Below, piece by piece: positions 40,295-42,056 of a stretch of DNA of 42,056 bases; the stretch's first letter is position 1; every line of letters begins with the position of its first letter. The notes below the pieces were generated by a model. It made no database searches. It was given only the letters and a program-made list of their open reading frames with translations, and was not told the origin of the DNA. This stretch comes from an uncultured Bacilli bacterium (GTDB lineage Bacteria > Bacillota_I > Bacilli_A > RF39 > UBA660), in contig CALVQE010000007.1 in the NCBI GenBank assembly GCA_944355355.1, positions 1-42,056 of the forward strand, written 5' to 3'. A program made the position numbers and the translations under genes.

Positions 40295-41521
40295 TTACGT
40301 TCCATATGTTAAGGTATAAGGTTCTTCTATAGTTCCTGTCCCTTCAACTGAAGCTCTACGAATAATTGTAATGACTGGTCTTACAAATAAATTCGATGTT
40401 TCTACTACATCTTTTCCTAAAGAGCCATTGGTATTGACAACAATATAGGAAACCGTGTTATTTTCTTTTTTATGAGGAGTCATCGTCCAGTACGCTCCTT
40501 GCATGCCATCTAAGTATAAATAGTAACCGGTATTTTCATTTAGGTTACCTCCAGCATACATAACTTCATCGGCTGTTAAAATAGCAATTTTTTTAGGCAC
40601 GCTTGTTCCATTACAAACATTGGTAGGATTTTGTTCTGTAAAGATACGGATATTCGAAAGATATTCAATACGATTATTTTCATCGGTCATTACAGAGTCA
40701 TCAAAGCAGTATCTAGTGCTTGAGATCAAATCATCGTAATCCATTAGATTTTGACTGTACCAATTTTCTAATTGTTGATTGACATTAGTTTCTGTAAAGT
40801 TTGTATTACCAACATTCTCAGTCGTATTCATTGGTATCATTTGTTCAGTTACCCCATTTAAAACAAGCTTAACTGTGCCATCTTCATTTATTTTAACAAT
40901 ACGCCATGTTTGACCAGCAAAGGAAACATAATTATTGGTTACATTACCTTTAAAGTAGTATACATCACCATCTTGTTCAGCTTTACGAATTAGTCCATCT
41001 GTAGCATCAGCATTTTCTAAGATGGTATTGTTTGCTAAAACTGTACTAGCAAAACTGTTATCGACTTGTTCAATATCTGTTTCAATTTCAAAGGTTATCG
41101 TTCTTTTATGAGGATTTTGAATAGTAAGTAAGAAACGTAGTGTTTCACCAGGTTCTATTTTGATGCGACTTCCTAATATTGTTTGAGAAAAGTTAGCCGT
41201 CACGGCTTCAAAGGTTTCTATATTTGAAGTGATTTCATAACTTAAATCTTCGGTGTTTCCTTCGATATTTAATAGTCTGATATAAAAATATTTCGTTTCT
41301 GTAGAATGATTTGTTACCGAAAAGTTTATTTCTTCGGTTTCTTCTTCGAGTTTAATCTTATTGCCATTTAAATAATTAATAGATAGTTCTTCTGTAACCA
41401 TAGTAATGGCCTCGCCGTAGCTTTGATCTTCTAAATAGGCACGATATTGGAATAAAATACTTATACAAAGTAAGATAGCACAAAAAATAAGCGCTAAAGC
41501 AATGGTATATCTTTTCCTCAT
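40295..41521 (-). CDS. Membrane-anchored surface protein, exoprotein family member 3
   Basis: 408 residues: membrane anchor (IALALIFCAILLCISILF), an outer beta domain with immunoglobulin-like strands (INFSVTNHSTETKYFYIRLL, to about 160), then the family module: YYFKGNVTNNYVSFAGQTWR, TADEVMYAGGNLNENTGYYL, GAYWTMTPHK, FVRPVITI and GTGTIEEPYTL. It matches member 2 closely in order and spacing of these motifs, but its YWTMTP-to-VRPV segment has ordinary AT-rich codons, so it is not visibly a diversified target. Ribosome site GAAGGTGA before ATG 41521. Confidence 0.8.
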   Translation of the reverse strand: MRKRYTIALALIFCAILLCISILFQYRAYLEDQSYGEAITMVTEELSINYLNGNKIKLEEETEEINFSVTNHSTETKYFYIRLLNIEGNTEDLSYEITSNIETFEAVTANFSQTILGSRIKIEPGETLRFLLTIQNPHKRTITFEIETDIEQVDNSFASTVLANNTILENADATDGLIRKAEQDGDVYYFKGNVTNNYVSFAGQTWRIVKINEDGTVKLVLNGVTEQMIPMNTTENVGNTNFTETNVNQQLENWYSQNLMDYDDLISSTRYCFDDSVMTDENNRIEYLSNIRIFTEQNPTNVCNGTSVPKKIAILTADEVMYAGGNLNENTGYYLYLDGMQGAYWTMTPHKKENNTVSYIVVNTNGSLGKDVVETSNLFVRPVITIIRRASVEGTGTIEEPYTLTYGT

Positions 41522-41544
41522 ATCTAGTCACCTTCATTATAATA

Positions 41545-41573
41545 AGTATACTGAATGCAAAAAAATATGTCAA
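41545..41573 (-). promoter_or_regulatory. Promoter of surface protein 3
   Basis: Minus strand TTGACA (41573-41568), 17 bp, TATACT (41550-41545). No G tract is present, unlike member 1. Confidence 0.75.
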
Positions 41574-41613
41574 TTTTCTTGTCATCATCTGACTTTCACT
41601 TGACATATTTTTT
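41560..41613. repeat. 14-bp perfect inverted repeat over the -35 of surface gene 3
   Basis: Arms 41560-41573 (AAAAAATATGTCAA) and 41600-41613 with a 26-bp spacer. The first arm contains the -35. It may be an operator or the terminator-like end of the neighbouring transposon remnant. Confidence 0.6.
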
Positions 41614-41630
41614 ATACTGTATATGGGTTA

Positions 41631-42056
41631 CTAGCACTTCCATCTCCCAAGCATCTCTTTGACTTTTAATTTTTCAGCTATAATTATTTCTTTTTTCTTC
41701 ATAATCTTTGATACTACTTCTTCTAAATACTTTTTTCTAGCATTTTTTAACTTTCGATAAAGCTCTTCTAATTTTCTTAAAGTCTTTTCGTAATTTTTGC
41801 TTCCTTTTTCTCTTCTAGATAATTCTTGTTGATACCCTTGTATTCTTCTTTCATATTTCTTTAAAAACTCAGGATTTTCATAATATGTTTTATCACTAGT
41901 AACAACCATATGTTTTATCCCAATATCAATACCAATTGCTCTTTGTTCTGTATAAATAACTTCTTCTACACAAACACTGACATAATATTTATATCCTACT
42001 TGTTTAATCGTGGCATTAAGTATTTTCCCTGGTAACTTATCTAAACAACGATAGCC
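41631..42056 (-). pseudogene. tnpB: Truncated IS200/IS605-family TnpB (partial at window edge)
   Basis: The frame is open from the right window edge. It has AIGIDIGIKHMVV (RuvC-I Asp), YYENPEFLKKYERRIQGYQQ, LSRREKGSKN and IIIAEKLKVKEM with the RuvC-II Glu. It then stops at GRWKC, where intact TnpB continues with a zinc finger and RuvC-III Asp. It therefore cannot be a working nuclease. The missing 3' part, including the guide-RNA region, is not found beyond the stop. Confidence 0.85.

Noticed and set aside
41560-41613. Invertible promoter
   Set aside because: Both -35 copies are in the arms; inverting the 26-bp spacer would not move a promoter, and no invertase gene is near.
1-42056. tRNA, rRNA or known riboswitch genes
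   Set aside because: I saw no cloverleaf with a TTCGA-type arm and CCA end, no rRNA stretch and no familiar riboswitch core.

Overview
The window is AT-rich DNA (roughly one third G+C by eye) from a spore-forming member of the Bacillota. The evidence is an intact pro-sigma-K gene, a SpoIVFA/SpoIVFB pair, a SpoVD-type penicillin-binding protein with one PASTA domain, DivIVA, SepF, a SPOR-domain protein next to radC, and strong AGGAGG-type ribosome binding sites. The standard genetic code is used (TGA stops, TGG for Trp). I cannot name the species; a gut-associated, poorly cultured lineage is a reasonable guess.

Layout. 1-128: possible end of an IS200/IS605-type element. 129-1325: solitary AAA/DUF4143 ATPase. 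1459-5126: operon yqeG-yqeH-mutL-hypothetical. 5232-5924: sigK. 5917-6780: unknown repeat protein. 6850-8133: surface protein behind a promoter with a G10 tract in its spacer. 8198-13520: division and wall genes (divIVA, sepF, spoIVFB, spoIVFA, ftsQ, murB, murG). 13812-14897: ftsW on the opposite strand. 14898-19700: accessory island holding a second DUF4143 ATPase between two copies of the ftsW 3' end, a broken gene, an intact ISL3-family insertion sequence and a Fic gene. 19736-22715: mraY and spoVD/ftsI. 22911-23768: Rpn-family nuclease. 23879-27955: SPOR gene, radC, mreC, mreD, LCP ligase, VanZ-like gene. 27956-28281: several hairpins. 28282-29871: surface protein with a G+C-rich, probably hypervariable C-terminus. 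29990-32002: large unknown membrane protein. 32035-33865: tandem Rpn duplicates, one broken. 33985-36377: small protein and recD2. 36404-38245: third DUF4143 ATPase and a hypothetical. 38300-40196: mtaB and a membrane protein. 40295-41521: third surface paralogue. 41631-42056: truncated tnpB.

Three themes stand out. First, a family of three membrane-anchored exoproteins seems to be diversified in two ways: one has a homopolymer tract between perfect -35 and -10 hexamers (a phase-variation design), and another carries a C-terminal segment with the base and codon pattern of a diversity-generating-retroelement variable region, followed by a 12-bp/4-nt hairpin. No reverse transcriptase lies in the window. 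Second, all three Rpn nuclease copies have perfect Spo0A boxes at exactly the same distance upstream of the -35, tying a putative mobile-nuclease family to sporulation entry. Third, solitary ATPase and Fic genes have consensus promoters decorated with palindromes or iterons, and one ATPase sits in a cassette flanked by a 72-bp duplication of the ftsW 3' end.

The housekeeping genes form a coherent set. MurG, MurB, MraY, SpoVD/FtsI, FtsW, FtsQ, SepF, DivIVA, MreC and MreD make and place septal and lateral peptidoglycan. SpoIVFA/B and pro-sigma-K would form the late mother-cell switch of sporulation. The usual dcw cluster is split: murD, murE, ftsA and ftsZ are absent here, ftsW is inverted, and mreB is missing between radC and mreC.
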